Origin: Lentilitoribacter sp. Alg239-R112
GTDB taxonomy: Bacteria; Pseudomonadota; Alphaproteobacteria; Rhizobiales; Rhizobiaceae
Direction of reading: 5' to 3'
DNA length: 64,000 bases
Assembly: GCF_900537175.1 (NCBI RefSeq)
Contig: NZ_LS999833.1
Location: 496,001-560,000 of the forward strand
Shown: positions 47,457-58,825 of the stretch, piece by piece
Numbering within the stretch: the stretch's first letter is position 1
Layout: each line of letters opens with the position of its first letter
Notes under the pieces: model-generated
The model's input: the letters and a program-made list of their open reading frames with translations, nothing else
The model's database searches: none
What the model was told of the DNA's origin: nothing
Made by a program: the position numbers and the translations under genes

Positions 47457-48470
47457 CTAGTTTTCAGCTTCGTATTTTTTGATCAGCTTTTCAGCAACTT
47501 GAATATTGTTCGAATTGCGTTCGTAAAATTCTGGAAATATCTGCTTAAAGTAATCAGATTCAAGTGCAATGCGACTGGCGGCAATTGATTCAGTCAGCAT
47601 TTGTTTATCTTTATTCTTCGCGCCTAGTTCTGCCAAACCATTACCAATGAAGTAATGAACTTGCGCCCAGACGCTCGGATTGATGTCTTCCGTCAAGACC
47701 TCCAGAACGCGCTTATGAGCATCGACTGCTTTGGGCAGCCAAACACCACCCTGTCGTTGATGTAGAGTTGTATAAATATCGCCAAGCTGAAACTGCAAAC
47801 CCGCCCAGTCAGATGGTGCAGATTCCTTGGTGTAATATTCAGTTGCAGCCGTGAATGCAGCTATGGCTTTACTCAGGCTGGATGCATTGGTCTGCTTTCC
47901 CGAAACTTCTAAAAATGTGTCTGAATTGGTCAACGCTTGGCCTAATGCACGTTGAGCAACAGCCCATTCCTCAAGATTCTCTTCTTTATTTAATACGGTC
48001 AAAGCACGCTGAAATGCTGATATGGACTTTGCATAAAGTTGAGCACCTGTTTTTTGCTCATTCTTATTATACATCCCGTAACCAAGCGAACGATAAACAT
48101 CGCCAAGCTTCGCGTGCGCCCGCGCCCAATCTAAAGATGCATTTTCTTTTGTTAGCAGTTTAAGCGCCATATTAAAGGTTGCGATCGCATCATTGAGCGG
48201 CTTTTCCTGACGAGATGCCCAGCCAAGTTCCAAAAGCGCATTTGCTTTTGCAGATAAAACTTGCCCTCTCACAACATCAGAAATCTCGCTCTCAGCCAAA
48301 GCTTTGTCGTAAAGCTCCATGCTTTGCTCAAATTGTTTTTCTTTGAGCGCTTCCATCGCATCAGCAGCTATTTTTTGCGCAGTATCATCTGACGCGAGCG
48401 CTGAGGACGAAAGAAGTGCTGCGAGAGCTGTTATGGCAGTGATTTTCTTAAACGCTGAAACTCGGGACAT
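47457..48470 (-). CDS. Exported tetratricopeptide-like protein
   Basis: A 337-residue protein with a signal peptide (cleavage after SSALA, ~27). Helical repeats of ~45-60 residues fill the rest: WASRQEKPLNDAIATFNMAL, YAKSISAFQRALTVL, SLSKAIAAFTAATEYY and LPKAVDAHKRVLEVLT are the second helices. A scaffold or co-chaperone in the periplasm; partners unknown. Confidence 0.8.
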   Translation of the reverse strand: MSRVSAFKKITAITALAALLSSSALASDDTAQKIAADAMEALKEKQFEQSMELYDKALAESEISDVVRGQVLSAKANALLELGWASRQEKPLNDAIATFNMALKLLTKENASLDWARAHAKLGDVYRSLGYGMYNKNEQKTGAQLYAKSISAFQRALTVLNKEENLEEWAVAQRALGQALTNSDTFLEVSGKQTNASSLSKAIAAFTAATEYYTKESAPSDWAGLQFQLGDIYTTLHQRQGGVWLPKAVDAHKRVLEVLTEDINPSVWAQVHYFIGNGLAELGAKNKDKQMLTESIAASRIALESDYFKQIFPEFYERNSNNIQVAEKLIKKYEAEN

Positions 48471-48651
48471 ATAGAAACTTTCTTATTATTTTTAGGCGCG
48501 ATATTGCGACAAACTCCAATTGCCGCAACTTATGCAATCTTGTGATGCAAGACAAGGTCGACCATTGACGACACTGAAATCAGAAGTTTTTATCGTCCTC
48601 GTCCAACTGACCATCAATCATTTTGGATTTTGCAATCAGAATGAAGCTGGT

Positions 48652-50904
48652 TCACCCGGAAAACTTGCCAGTTCGTGGAAAGCCCTTCGGCACCATGCGG
48701 CCTGCTTGCGCTCTGTCGCCCAACCATTCGGTAAGCTCTTCTTTTGAGCGAGTATAGGACCGGCCTGCGCTATCTTCCCATGACAGCCCCTCTTCCATGG
48801 AGAAGCAACGAAGATCAGAAATGCCGCCATCTTTATAACGCTGCAGACGAACACCTTTACCACGTGCCATTTCTGGTAATTGAACGAGTGGGAAAACAAG
48901 CATCTTGCGGTTCTTACCCACCACAGCCACATAATCGCCGCGGACTTCGACACAAATATGAGCTTCGTCCGGCATTTTTACATTCATGACCTGCTTACCC
49001 TTACGCGTATTGGCAATAAGGTCTGCTTCTTTTGCAATAAATCCATTACCAACAGTACTTGCCAGCATCAATTTACGATCAGGCTTGTGCACGAAGGCCG
49101 TCAGCACATCTTGGTCATTATCCATATCGACCATAATCCGCAGTGGCTCACCGTGGCCACGACCGCCGGGCAATTTATCTGCACCCAATGTGTAGGCCTT
49201 ACCGCCTGTCGTGAAAACGAGAATCTTGTCTGTCGTATGGGCACTGAAAGCAACTTTTAGCTCGTCACCATCTTTAAATGACAGGCTCTTATAGTCGTTC
49301 ATATGGCCCTTAAGCGCTCGCATCCAACCTTTTTGTGAGAGAACAACCGTTATTGGTTCTTTTTCAATCATCGCCTCATAGATCGCGCTATCATCAACCT
49401 CTACTGCTTTTTCAAACAGGGTACGCCTTGCGCCAAGCTCGGTATCTTTACCGTAATCCTTACGAACTTTCTTGATCTCCCAAGCAACGGTTTGCCATTG
49501 CTGTTCTTCGGAGGCTAGTAAGGCTTCGATTTCAGACTTTTCTGCTTCTAAACCCTCGATCTCCTTACGGATTTCGAACTCTTCCAATTTACGCAATGAA
49601 CGCAAACGCATATTGAGAATGGATTCTGCTTGCAGATCAGTTATCGAGAACCGCTCCATCATCACAGCCTTGGGATGATCTTCCTCGCGGATAATTTTAA
49701 TCACTTCATCGATATTGAGATAAGCAACCATAAGGCCGCCCAGTATCTCCAGCCGGCGAATGATCGCTGCCAAACGATGCCGTGATCTACGTTGCAGGAC
49801 GTCACGGCGATGATCGAGCCATTCGACGAGCACTTCGCGCAGAGACATAACTTTTGGTACTTTGCCCTGGCTAAGCACATTCATGTTCAGCGATACACGA
49901 TTTTCAAGCTCAGTAAGTTTGAACATCGATGCCATAAGCAACGCCGGGTCAACTGATCTATTTTTTGGTGTTAGAACAATACGCACATCTTCGGCAGATT
50001 CATCTTGGATATCATCAAGAAGCGGAAGTCTTTTGGCCATCAGTAGTTCGGCAATTTTTTCAATCAGCCGTGACTTTTGTACCTGATACGGTATTTGTGT
50101 AATGACGATTTGATAACCGCCACGCGTTGTTTCTTCCTTTTCCCAACGTGCCCGAACGCGGAAGCCGCCGCGACCTGTTTTATAAGCATCAATAATTGTC
50201 TGCTTATCTTCGATAATTACGCCACCGGTGGGCAGATCGGGGCCTTGAACAAACTCAACCAGTTTTTCAATGCTTGCATTGCGGTGCTTGATAAGATGTA
50301 AAGCTGCATCACATAGCTCATGTGCGTTATGTGGCGGGATGTTTGTGGCCATACCCACCGCGATACCTGCAGCACCATTGGCAAGCAGATTTGGAAATGC
50401 GCCTGGAAGTACAACAGGCTCTTCATTTTCTTCATCATACGTCGCTCTAAAGTCAACGGCATCTTGGTCGATCCCTTCCAGAAGCAACTCAGCAATAGTT
50501 GTCATCTTAGATTCGGTATAACGCATCGCTGCGGGGTTATCCCCATCAACATTACCGAAGTTTCCCTGACCATCGACAAGCGGATAGCGCACGGCAAAAT
50601 CCTGCGCAAGGCGCACAAGTGCATCATAAATAGACTGGTCACCATGTGGGTGAAAATTACCCATCACATCGCCAACAACTTTAGCGCATTTTTTGTGAGA
50701 AGATGTTGATTTCAAACCCATGTCATTCATCGCATGAACAATGCGACGGTGCACTGGTTTCATTCCATCACGCACATCGGGCAAGGCACGGTGCATAATG
50801 GTGGATAACGCATAAGCAAGATATCTCTCTTCAAGCGCTGCCTTTAAATCTACTGACTGAATATCATCCGGGCCGCCAGCGGGCGGTGTAAGCTCTTTTA
50901 CCAT
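48652..50904 (-). CDS. parC: DNA topoisomerase IV subunit A
   Basis: A 750-residue type IIA topoisomerase subunit that separates replicated chromosomes with ParE. Catalytic Tyr129 in [10 protein letters not shown]. The quinolone region reads [13 protein letters not shown], with Gln at the usual Ser position. The C-terminal domain is a short beta-pinwheel, as in ParC rather than GyrA. Usual last gene of the hemB-bpt-parC run. Confidence 0.95.
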   Translation of the reverse strand: MVKELTPPAGGPDDIQSVDLKAALEERYLAYALSTIMHRALPDVRDGMKPVHRRIVHAMNDMGLKSTSSHKKCAKVVGDVMGNFHPHGDQSIYDALVRLAQDFAVRYPLVDGQGNFGNVDGDNPAAMRYTESKMTTIAELLLEGIDQDAVDFRATYDEENEEPVVLPGAFPNLLANGAAGIAVGMATNIPPHNAHELCDAALHLIKHRNASIEKLVEFVQGPDLPTGGVIIEDKQTIIDAYKTGRGGFRVRARWEKEETTRGGYQIVITQIPYQVQKSRLIEKIAELLMAKRLPLLDDIQDESAEDVRIVLTPKNRSVDPALLMASMFKLTELENRVSLNMNVLSQGKVPKVMSLREVLVEWLDHRRDVLQRRSRHRLAAIIRRLEILGGLMVAYLNIDEVIKIIREEDHPKAVMMERFSITDLQAESILNMRLRSLRKLEEFEIRKEIEGLEAEKSEIEALLASEEQQWQTVAWEIKKVRKDYGKDTELGARRTLFEKAVEVDDSAIYEAMIEKEPITVVLSQKGWMRALKGHMNDYKSLSFKDGDELKVAFSAHTTDKILVFTTGGKAYTLGADKLPGGRGHGEPLRIMVDMDNDQDVLTAFVHKPDRKLMLASTVGNGFIAKEADLIANTRKGKQVMNVKMPDEAHICVEVRGDYVAVVGKNRKMLVFPLVQLPEMARGKGVRLQRYKDGGISDLRCFSMEEGLSWEDSAGRSYTRSKEELTEWLGDRAQAGRMVPKGFPRTGKFSG

Positions 50905-51146
50905 GCCTACCGACTAACTTAAGCCTTGATTCGAAACAAGTGGTGAAAACGCAATTTAGATAGGCTTTCAAGGGGTTTTCAGCATAATTCATTAAAAAAA
51001 TATCGGATGATTTCTCAATTTGACAACCAACTGCATCACTATTTAATCTCACTCACAATCTTGCCTTGCGATTGTCATGTTTCGTTATTAGATTGCAAGC
51101 AATATAAATTATCACCAGTTTCGGCTGGTCTATTTCGGGAGTTTCC

Positions 51147-52322
51147 ATGACGCTTAACTTAGCTAAACACGCATTTTTATCCAGTTCAGTTTTACTGAGC
51201 TTAACTTACAGTTCATTCGCATTGGATGCAGATAAGTTTAGCGAAAACCTAAAGGCTGTATTCGCCACGAGCGGTGCTGGTATCGAATATAGTTCGATAA
51301 AGGCCGATGGTGATAATATTTTGTTGGAAAACGTGAAAATGACCTCTGCTGCAGAAACATTCCCAATTGGGTCATTGCAGTTTAATGGCGTTACAGAACT
51401 AGATGATGGAAGCATTCGCGTTGAAAAAACAGTAGTAGATGATATCAATCATCAAGAAAAAGATATCAAATTCACACTCGTTGATTTTGAAATCGAAGGA
51501 CTTCGTTTGCCAGCGGCTGATGCAGAAGCTTCTCCATACCTTATATATGAACGCGCAACGACTGGTCAGGCAACATTCACACATAAGGGTGTTGATGTTT
51601 TCAAGATGGCTAGTTCAGATGCGCATGTTGATATGACCGATGATTTACAAGCCATGAAGTTTGACGGTTCAGCAAATGGCATCGTCATCGACCTTTCAGC
51701 GGTGGAAGACCCTAAAGCGAAACAAGCAATAGCTGATATGGGCTATGAAACATTGCGCGGAGATATACAGATCAAAGGTGACTGGGATGCTAAAACCGGT
51801 CGTTTTAACATGCCTGAATATGCGCTCACGCTTAATGATGCGGGACGGATCAACATCGCTCTTGATATAAGTGGCTATACGCTTGAGTTCATCAAACAGC
51901 TGCAAGATGTTCAAAAAGAAATGGCTGATCAATCTGATCCGAAAGCTCAACAGGCAGCAGGTATGGCGAGTTTAGCCCTTCTGCAACAGCTCACGCTTAA
52001 TGCACTATCCATTCGCTTTGACGATGCATCTATTACTGAAAAAGCACTTAAATATGCTGGATCAAAACAAGGCATGTCACAAGAACAAATGGCAGAGGCT
52101 GCAAAAGCACTTTTACCATTTGGCCTTGCCCGTCTTGGTATGCCTGAGCTGCAACAACAAATCACAGCGGCAGCTTCTGCATTTTTGGACAACCCTCAAA
52201 ATATCGAGATCAAGGCTACACCGCCGGCGCCGGTTCCATTTGGCCAAATAATGGGTGCGGCAATGGCTGATCCTCGTACTATTCCGGCAACCATTGGTGT
52301 TGAGGTTGTTGCCAACCAATAA
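51147..52322 (+). CDS. Hypothetical exported protein with AsmA/DUF945-like character
   Basis: A 391-residue protein with a Sec signal (cleavage near FALD, ~26). The mature part is mainly beta-strands in the first half and helical in the second. Overall it resembles the DUF945/DUF2125 class of periplasmic proteins, but no motif is decisive. Single gene between parC and a terminator. Confidence 0.6.
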   Translation: MTLNLAKHAFLSSSVLLSLTYSSFALDADKFSENLKAVFATSGAGIEYSSIKADGDNILLENVKMTSAAETFPIGSLQFNGVTELDDGSIRVEKTVVDDINHQEKDIKFTLVDFEIEGLRLPAADAEASPYLIYERATTGQATFTHKGVDVFKMASSDAHVDMTDDLQAMKFDGSANGIVIDLSAVEDPKAKQAIADMGYETLRGDIQIKGDWDAKTGRFNMPEYALTLNDAGRINIALDISGYTLEFIKQLQDVQKEMADQSDPKAQQAAGMASLALLQQLTLNALSIRFDDASITEKALKYAGSKQGMSQEQMAEAAKALLPFGLARLGMPELQQQITAAASAFLDNPQNIEIKATPPAPVPFGQIMGAAMADPRTIPATIGVEVVANQ

Positions 52323-52354
52323 ACTCAAATAATCCAAAGTCAATTCAGCACCTA

Positions 52355-52397
52355 AGCCCCACTTTAAGAACTTATTTTCCTGGTGGGGCTTTTTTTT
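52355..52397 (+). terminator. Rho-independent terminator
   Basis: AGCCCCAC (52355-52362) pairs with GTGGGGCT (52383-52390) and is followed by TTTTTTT. Confidence 0.92.
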
Positions 52398-52479
52398 ATC
52401 ACATAAAGTTCAACATCTTTGCCTCGTTGATGAGTTGACTCTCTCTCCCTCCCTATTCAACATTGTGCAGCTGTTATTG

Positions 52480-53604
52480 ATGGAGTGCTTATTGTTTTTG
52501 TGCGGTGTTAGAATACCAATTCTGGGTTTCTTAGCGCTTGCGAGCAGCTTTGGCCTGACAATTAACCTGGCTGAAGCCACCCCCGATCCAGGTCTTGTGT
52601 GCGTACAAAACCAAGCCCAATATCTGAGCATCAAAACAGGTCTTGTTGATGGTCTTATGGGACCTAAAACGCGAGACGCATCCCGCGCACTTGTTAAAGA
52701 ATATCCGGAATTAAAAGATCTTCGCGCCTTAACGCGCGACAACGCTATTGTGTGGTGCCGAGAAATTGGTTTGATTGACGATGAGCAAACTCGCTTCTGG
52801 CCAAACAAGACTACGCCCAAATTTGAATTTTTACTCTCAAATTTTTTGAGTGACGACCAGCAGATTGAAATACAAAACGCTGTTACATTTGCCTACAGAT
52901 ATTTCGATAGACATAACATTCACCTCGCAGGTACCATCAAGGTCATTGCTTCATCAAATGAAACTGAACTTGCTGAACAATTGGCTGCCAATAGTCGCTA
53001 TCCAATGCGGCTTTCCACCGCTCGCCGCATTATACGAGATCAATGCCGCGGGCAGGATCTAAGTGGATTAAATACCCCGAGCATAATAGTACTTTGCGTT
53101 GGAGCTGATTTTAACTGGAAACAACCTTATTTAGGTTTGCGCAGACTAATTACGCATGAGATTTCACACGAGATACAGCGCCAAATGGCAGGCTATACAT
53201 CACTGGCCATAGTCAATAATAAAAACCTTGTCGCGCGAATGGGGCCACGGTGGCTGGTGGAGGGTTCGGCCATTGCGTTTGAATTAGATGCGCTTTTCCC
53301 TTATTTGGATGCGACCCAGCATATAGCAATTTTTCGCGGAGAAAAAAACCGTTATTCCGGCAAGACACTTTCAAAACTGACGTTTAACTCGGCGATATCA
53401 GAACTGTATTTTGGTAACTACGCTACGCTCGCAGGTCAGATGCTGGCGAACCGAAAAGAGGGCCTTCGCAATTACTTTACCTATTGGAAGTTACTAGCTC
53501 GAATGGATTGGCAAGAAGCCTTTCTCAAAGCATTTGGCTTAACTCCAAAGGCATTTTTTAAGGAATTTAGTCAGAGCTCAGTGCGTTCAAATTCAGATTC
53601 ATGA
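52480..53604 (+). CDS. Exported zinc metallopeptidase-like protein with peptidoglycan-binding domain
   Basis: A ~374-residue protein; a TTG at 52435 would add 15 residues. It has a hydrophobic signal segment, then a PG_binding_1-like stretch (SIKTGLVDGLMGPKTRDASR). Much later, HEISH is a perfect HExxH zinc motif and WLVEGSA, ~30 residues on, supplies the third-ligand glutamate of gluzincins. Residue spacing fits an M1/MA-clan peptidase fold. A cell-wall-anchored protease is inferred; no known family name can be given. Confidence 0.65.
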   Translation: MECLLFLCGVRIPILGFLALASSFGLTINLAEATPDPGLVCVQNQAQYLSIKTGLVDGLMGPKTRDASRALVKEYPELKDLRALTRDNAIVWCREIGLIDDEQTRFWPNKTTPKFEFLLSNFLSDDQQIEIQNAVTFAYRYFDRHNIHLAGTIKVIASSNETELAEQLAANSRYPMRLSTARRIIRDQCRGQDLSGLNTPSIIVLCVGADFNWKQPYLGLRRLITHEISHEIQRQMAGYTSLAIVNNKNLVARMGPRWLVEGSAIAFELDALFPYLDATQHIAIFRGEKNRYSGKTLSKLTFNSAISELYFGNYATLAGQMLANRKEGLRNYFTYWKLLARMDWQEAFLKAFGLTPKAFFKEFSQSSVRSNSDS

Positions 53605-53630
53605 GATTGAACTCAATGTGATGCCAATTG

Positions 53631-53653
53631 AAAGACCCCGAGACAGGGTCTTT
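53631..53653. terminator. Bidirectional terminator
   Basis: AAAGACCC (53631-53638) and GGGTCTTT (53646-53653) around a 7-base loop, between the convergent metallopeptidase-like gene and creD. Confidence 0.75.
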
Positions 53654-53667
53654 CGTTTGTTAATAAC

Positions 53668-55122
53668 CTAATTGGTCCTAGCTTCTTTCGAGCGACCATT
53701 CGACCAATCAATGTTACGTGTTGCATACATGGTCACGGCAATTGCGGCGAATGCTATGATTGACCCGATCAGCAGGGCGTATTTGTCTTCTTTGAGGATC
53801 AAATACATAATCGCGTAAGTCATGCCAATGATTGCTGTTAGGAGCCACATCGCGTTTTTGCTTTTCAGCGTAGTTCCAACGTACCAAGATACTAACGCCG
53901 TGGTTGCCGTTGCCGCAATTAGGTAAGCAAATTCAAATCCAATATGTTCTGCAAGTGCCAACAGCAGAATGTAGAAAACAACCATCGCAAGGCCGGTTAA
54001 TATATATTGAATCCAGTGGACTGATTGTTTGCCCGCAATCTCAAGGATAAATATGGACAAAAACACAAGTGAGAAGAATGCAATTGCATATTTCAAGGTT
54101 CGCGAAACCAGTTGGTAGAATTTCAATGGTTTAACAAAACCAATTTTTATGACCGATTTTGTGCTTGAAAGCGTGTCGCTCAATGATACGGCACTCATAC
54201 CCCGCGCGAGATTAGGAATAGTCCAATTCGCATCAAAGCCATCTTCCGTTATATTTCGTGTTTCTGGTAAGAACTGTCCGTCAAATCCGGGATGCGGCCA
54301 ATTGGATTGAACTGCGAGTTTTGTGGTTTTTCCACTCGGTACGATTTGCAAACCGCGCGAACCATTGATGGCAAGCTTGATCTCAAATTGCATCTCATCC
54401 TGCAATGCCTCTTTTGCGACGGGTAGATGTATGCCGCTAGATTTGGCATTTATCGCTTGGGGATTGTACATATCATAATCCACAGCAGACCGGTTGGTTG
54501 GATTTACACCTTTCAAACCAGGTTTAAATATACCAGCATCATCGTTGTTTATACTTGCCATTACTTCCGAGCGAAAGCCAGTTGGATCGGAAACTTCGAC
54601 AGCTAGAAAGGCTTCGTTTAAACGAGGCCGACCATTCCTGCTGATAATTACGCTTGTATCTATGGGAGCAAATTTTCCGCTCAATGTAGACTTCATATGA
54701 TAAAGTGGCGTTGAATAAATCGCCTTTTTGCGCTCTTCAACCACCAGATCGCTGGTATTTTCCAAAAGATCTGGCGAGTAAATCGCATGACGTCTTACCT
54801 CAATATATTTATCTTTATGCTTTTCTGTGACTAAGTACGGCACCACCAGATATGGCCCATTTATGCGCTGTGCTTGCCCCCAACCTTGTGAAATTGAATT
54901 GGCCACCTGATTGGCCCGATCCGCACGTTCCTCTACCAAGCCCCAAACTAAGAGAGCGGGAATTGTAAGTAAAAGTGTGATCACTCCAGTGACAATAAAT
55001 TTCCATCCTGGAGTTTGCGTAAGGCCGGACATGGTGCCCGGTTTTACATGTTTCGTATCGGTTCCTGTTTGTGCGGGTTTTTGAGAGTTTTTGGCCGTCT
55101 CTTGGCCTTCACTATCAGACAT
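53668..55122 (-). CDS. creD: Cell envelope integrity protein CreD
   Basis: A 484-residue inner-membrane protein. A cytoplasmic tail and a first helix (~42-65) precede a large periplasmic domain (~75-330), followed by five or six helices. DRANQVANSISQGWGQAQ and ANWTIPNLARGM fit the CreD family. In enterobacteria creD is the output of CreBC, but no creBC is present here, so its regulation must differ. Confidence 0.92.
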   Translation of the reverse strand: MSDSEGQETAKNSQKPAQTGTDTKHVKPGTMSGLTQTPGWKFIVTGVITLLLTIPALLVWGLVEERADRANQVANSISQGWGQAQRINGPYLVVPYLVTEKHKDKYIEVRRHAIYSPDLLENTSDLVVEERKKAIYSTPLYHMKSTLSGKFAPIDTSVIISRNGRPRLNEAFLAVEVSDPTGFRSEVMASINNDDAGIFKPGLKGVNPTNRSAVDYDMYNPQAINAKSSGIHLPVAKEALQDEMQFEIKLAINGSRGLQIVPSGKTTKLAVQSNWPHPGFDGQFLPETRNITEDGFDANWTIPNLARGMSAVSLSDTLSSTKSVIKIGFVKPLKFYQLVSRTLKYAIAFFSLVFLSIFILEIAGKQSVHWIQYILTGLAMVVFYILLLALAEHIGFEFAYLIAATATTALVSWYVGTTLKSKNAMWLLTAIIGMTYAIMYLILKEDKYALLIGSIIAFAAIAVTMYATRNIDWSNGRSKEARTN

Positions 55123-55379
55123 ATCGCCTCCTTTGTCAGTTAGTGGAGCGAATGACTAAGTTCTAAATTGGGCCGAATTATCTACAAAATTTGTAAATTT
55201 CGAGGTAAATTGAAGTTTATTTTAAGGCAAAGAACTATTTACGTTTAAATACTTACAAGAAAACCAAAGGTATTAGTTACAAGTTGTTACACTTTGGGGG
55301 CAATACTTCATTAATACTCATCGATTCAATTATGCGAAATCCGACGATAAATGATCGGTGAATATTGGGGAACATAATA

Positions 55380-57239
55380 ATGAAGATTTTTTCTCGTTTT
55401 AGTCTTGTCAAAACAGTTACATTTTCCGCTGTAGCAATATTGCTTTTTTCTCTGTTAGCAGTTGCGGCGCTTACCAACCAGACCGTGTCGAACAGAATAG
55501 CTAAACAGGCAGTCGATAGTCAGGATCAGAGTTTACGTATCGCAGCTCAGATGCTGCAATCAGAGTTTCCCGAAACAAGAATCTCATATCTCGAAAATGG
55601 GAATGTAGATAAAATTACTATGGAAACTATTCCAACCGAATTTGAAAATCACGATATGATTGACACAGTTGGACGCATATCGGGAGAAACCGCAACGGTG
55701 TTTGCTTGGGATGCCAAGACAGAAGACTTCTGGCGAAAAACAACCAATATCATCAAGCCCGATGGAAATCGCGCGGTAGGTACGCAGCTCGGTCAAAAAG
55801 GCGCGGTTTATCCCGTCCTTACCGGCGGGAAAACATTCCGCGGTGAAGCTAATATTCTTGGTACAGATTACTTTACGATCTATCAGCCAATTTTTGCCAG
55901 CGATGGATCTGTAAACGGTATCTTATATGCAGGCGTTCAATCCTCTAAAATTCAGGCGATTTCTAACGAAATCCTGTCCAAGCTCATGTACTTTTCCATT
56001 GGAATTGTGCTTGTTGCCATTGCATCACTTGTACTATTAACACGCAATATCTTTGGCGGCATTCCAAAATTAACAGCTGTTGCAACTAAGATGTCCGATG
56101 GAGATTATGAAAATGAACCTCCACTGCAAGAGCAAAATAATGAACTTGGAACACTTGCGCGCGCCATTGAAAACTTGCGCCAACACGCACTAAGTGCGCA
56201 AGAAACCGAAGCTGAATCAAAACAAATGCAACATCAGGTTCAACAAGAGCGCGATGAGCGGGAAGAACAGAAAAAGGCGAAAGATCATGAAGTTGCCAAT
56301 ACAGTGCAGCAACTTGGAGCAGGCCTTGATCGTCTGGCGCATGGCGATCTGACAGTTACACTTGATACCCCCTTCCCTGATGGTATGGATGAATTACGGA
56401 TCAACTTCAATAATTCAGTATCTAAATTACAGTCGACCTTAAGCTCTATTGTGGAAGGTTCTGGCTCTATTGATCAAAACTCCCATGAAATGAAAGCAAG
56501 TGCTGACGACCTCTCGCGTCGCACAGAGCAGCAAGCAGCCTCTCTTGAAGAAACAGCTGCTGCTTTGGATGAAATTACATCTACAGTCAAAGAAGCATCT
56601 TCTCGCGCAAATGAAGCCGCGGAAATGGCACAGAATGCAAAAGTAGATACCGATCGCTCAGGCGAAGTTGTAGGCGATGCTGTCGCGGCGATGGAGGGTA
56701 TTGAAAAAGTATCATCTGAGATATCCAACATTATCAATGTAATTGACGAGATTGCGTTCCAGACCAATCTTCTTGCACTCAACGCTGGTGTTGAAGCTGC
56801 GCGGGCGGGTGAAGCAGGCAAAGGTTTTGCTGTTGTTGCTCAAGAAGTTCGTGAACTGGCTCAACGCTCTGCAACGGCTGCTAAGGAAATTCAGGCCTTG
56901 ATTGATCGCTCAACAAGCGAGATATCAAATGGTGTGGACTTGGTAAAACGCACAGGTGAAGCATTGGTTGGCATTGCTACTCATGTAACAAACATTAATG
57001 GGCAGATATCTTCAATCGCAACAGCCGCTGAAGAGCAATTGACCGGTATTCAAGAAGTGAACAGCGCCGTTAATGCAATGGATAAAATGACACAGCAAAA
57101 TGCTGCAATGGTGGAAGAATCCAATGCTGTTACTCACAAGATGGCTGAAGATGCGCTTGCACTTAACGAGACAACCAAACAATTTCAGCTAGCTACAGGT
57201 CAAACTTCTTCAAAACAACAATATAGTGAAGTTGCCTAA
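55380..57239 (+). CDS. Methyl-accepting chemotaxis protein with single Cache domain
   Basis: A ~619-residue receptor. N-terminal helix (~12-34), periplasmic sCache domain (~40-195, [10 protein letters not shown]...GILYAGV), second helix (~200-222), HAMP (~225-280) and a long signalling coiled coil with hairpin tip [21 protein letters not shown] second HAMP-like stretch ([12 protein letters not shown]) lies at ~320. The start at 55380 follows GGGGA; a TTG at 55365 is less likely. The ligand is unknown. Confidence 0.92.
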   Translation: MKIFSRFSLVKTVTFSAVAILLFSLLAVAALTNQTVSNRIAKQAVDSQDQSLRIAAQMLQSEFPETRISYLENGNVDKITMETIPTEFENHDMIDTVGRISGETATVFAWDAKTEDFWRKTTNIIKPDGNRAVGTQLGQKGAVYPVLTGGKTFRGEANILGTDYFTIYQPIFASDGSVNGILYAGVQSSKIQAISNEILSKLMYFSIGIVLVAIASLVLLTRNIFGGIPKLTAVATKMSDGDYENEPPLQEQNNELGTLARAIENLRQHALSAQETEAESKQMQHQVQQERDEREEQKKAKDHEVANTVQQLGAGLDRLAHGDLTVTLDTPFPDGMDELRINFNNSVSKLQSTLSSIVEGSGSIDQNSHEMKASADDLSRRTEQQAASLEETAAALDEITSTVKEASSRANEAAEMAQNAKVDTDRSGEVVGDAVAAMEGIEKVSSEISNIINVIDEIAFQTNLLALNAGVEAARAGEAGKGFAVVAQEVRELAQRSATAAKEIQALIDRSTSEISNGVDLVKRTGEALVGIATHVTNINGQISSIATAAEEQLTGIQEVNSAVNAMDKMTQQNAAMVEESNAVTHKMAEDALALNETTKQFQLATGQTSSKQQYSEVA

Positions 57240-57597
57240 TAATAACTGCATAACAACTGCCCGTATTGCTTTAAGATGCGGGCAGCATCCTGTCTAATAT
57301 CTCCATTTCAACGACTTCTTATCGTTGAAGACTGATCAAATCAGTGCCCTACACAATCACATACCCCACATTTCCGAGATAGTTGAACGAACCAACCAAC
57401 GATTATCAGTATTCTTAGGTTGCTTGTGTGGCAAATATGATGTGCCTTTCATCAGATAATCATCGTGCCAGATACGCCTTATTAATACCATAGAACTGCC
57501 TTTTTAGAGCCAAACTTTAGTCACCGTTAGAATGGACAAATACCAAATCAGTGCAGATCAACCGCACCTGATTGGATAGCTCTTGGGGAGAACTCTT
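57240..57597. other. Intergenic region with two inverted repeats
   Basis: CTGCCCG (57257-57263) and CGGGCAG (57279-57285) could end the chemoreceptor transcript, although no T-run follows. TTCAACGA (57307-57314) and TCGTTGAA (57322-57329) form a perfect 8-bp repeat. The remaining ~270 bases show no gene or RNA motif I can recognise. Confidence 0.4.
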
Positions 57598-58722
57598 TTG
57601 AAAAAACATATCAGTAAATTAATAACAACAACCGTCTTTACAACGGCATTTATTATACATTCTGCGTCGGCAGACATTAAACCAAATTCTGATAAGAAAT
57701 ATGCTGCAAATAGCGATGTTGTGGAAGTGGCGTTTGTTTTAGATACCACCGGATCAATGGCTGACCTGATTGCAGGCGCCAAACAAAAAATCTGGTCCAT
57801 AGCCAATACCATTGTAGACATAAATCCAAATGCTGATATCCGAATGGCGCTGGTTGCCTATCGTGATGTTGGCGATGATTACGTGATTAAACCTTATGAA
57901 ATGAGCTCTGATATTCAGGGCATGTATGGCAATTTGATTGGCCTGCAAGCTGATGGTGGGGGCGACACGCCCGAATCTGTCAATGAGGCATTAGATACAG
58001 CCGTAGATGATCTTAAATGGACCAAAGGTGCCAATGTACGTCGCATTGTGTTTTTAGTCGGGGATGCGCCCCCACACATGGATTATCAAAACGGCCCGAA
58101 ATATCCGGCCATTCTTCACCAAGCCGTTCAAAAGGATATCGAGGTTCATGCTATTCAAGCAGGAGATTCAAATGCAACAAAAACGATCTGGAAAGACATC
58201 GCGCTGCGAGGTGGAGGAAGTTATATTCCCATTCCGCAAGACGGGGGCCAGATATCCGAAGTGCAAACACCATTTGATGACGAAATTATAAATCTACAGC
58301 AACGACTTGATAAAACAGTTGTGCCGTATGGTGCTCAAGAAACGCAGGCTGCACTTGAACAAAAAATTCTTGATAAGGCGTCTGGTAGTGTGAGCAAACG
58401 GGTGGATAATTCGGCCTTCTACTCCAAACGCAAAAGCAGAAAAGAAGTCGTCACAGGAGGTGGAGACATCATTTCTGCGGTTCGGAATAACGATGTTGAA
58501 CTTGAGAGTGTTGAGCAGGAGAACCTGCCTGTGCCGATGCAAAGTATGTCTATCGAAGAACAGAAGAGTTACGTTGACGGCATCATCAAAGAACGCGCTA
58601 AGATCGAAGAAGAGATGTATGATTTAGTTCAGAAACGCGATGAGTTTATCAAAAGTTCCGAAACCAAGGCGGAAAGTGTCGAAGAATTATCCTTTGATAA
58701 AGCAGTTCGAAATGCACTTTAA
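57598..58722 (+). CDS. Exported VWA-domain protein
   Basis: A ~374-residue protein. Signal peptide (cleavage after SASA), then a von Willebrand factor A domain from ~47: DTTGSM is the MIDAS start, with a threonine in GGDTPESV and an aspartate in VFLVGDAPPH completing the site. The C-terminal ~100 residues are charged coiled coil. TTG start at 57598 follows GGGGAG (57585-57590). A periplasmic metal-dependent adhesion or scaffold protein; partners unknown. Confidence 0.82.
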   Translation: MKKHISKLITTTVFTTAFIIHSASADIKPNSDKKYAANSDVVEVAFVLDTTGSMADLIAGAKQKIWSIANTIVDINPNADIRMALVAYRDVGDDYVIKPYEMSSDIQGMYGNLIGLQADGGGDTPESVNEALDTAVDDLKWTKGANVRRIVFLVGDAPPHMDYQNGPKYPAILHQAVQKDIEVHAIQAGDSNATKTIWKDIALRGGGSYIPIPQDGGQISEVQTPFDDEIINLQQRLDKTVVPYGAQETQAALEQKILDKASGSVSKRVDNSAFYSKRKSRKEVVTGGGDIISAVRNNDVELESVEQENLPVPMQSMSIEEQKSYVDGIIKERAKIEEEMYDLVQKRDEFIKSSETKAESVEELSFDKAVRNAL

Positions 58723-58746
58723 GCAACTGATGGTTAATTATGTCAA

Positions 58747-58782
58747 AACCCCACCTGCACTCGCATGGTGGGGTCTGTCTTA
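58747..58782 (+). terminator. Terminator of the VWA gene
   Basis: ACCCCACC (58748-58755) pairs with GGTGGGGT (58767-58774), followed by CTGTCTT. Confidence 0.7.
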
Positions 58783-58825
58783 AGAAGAAAACTTGTCATC
58801 ATCTAACTGCAACAAAGTTATGAAA

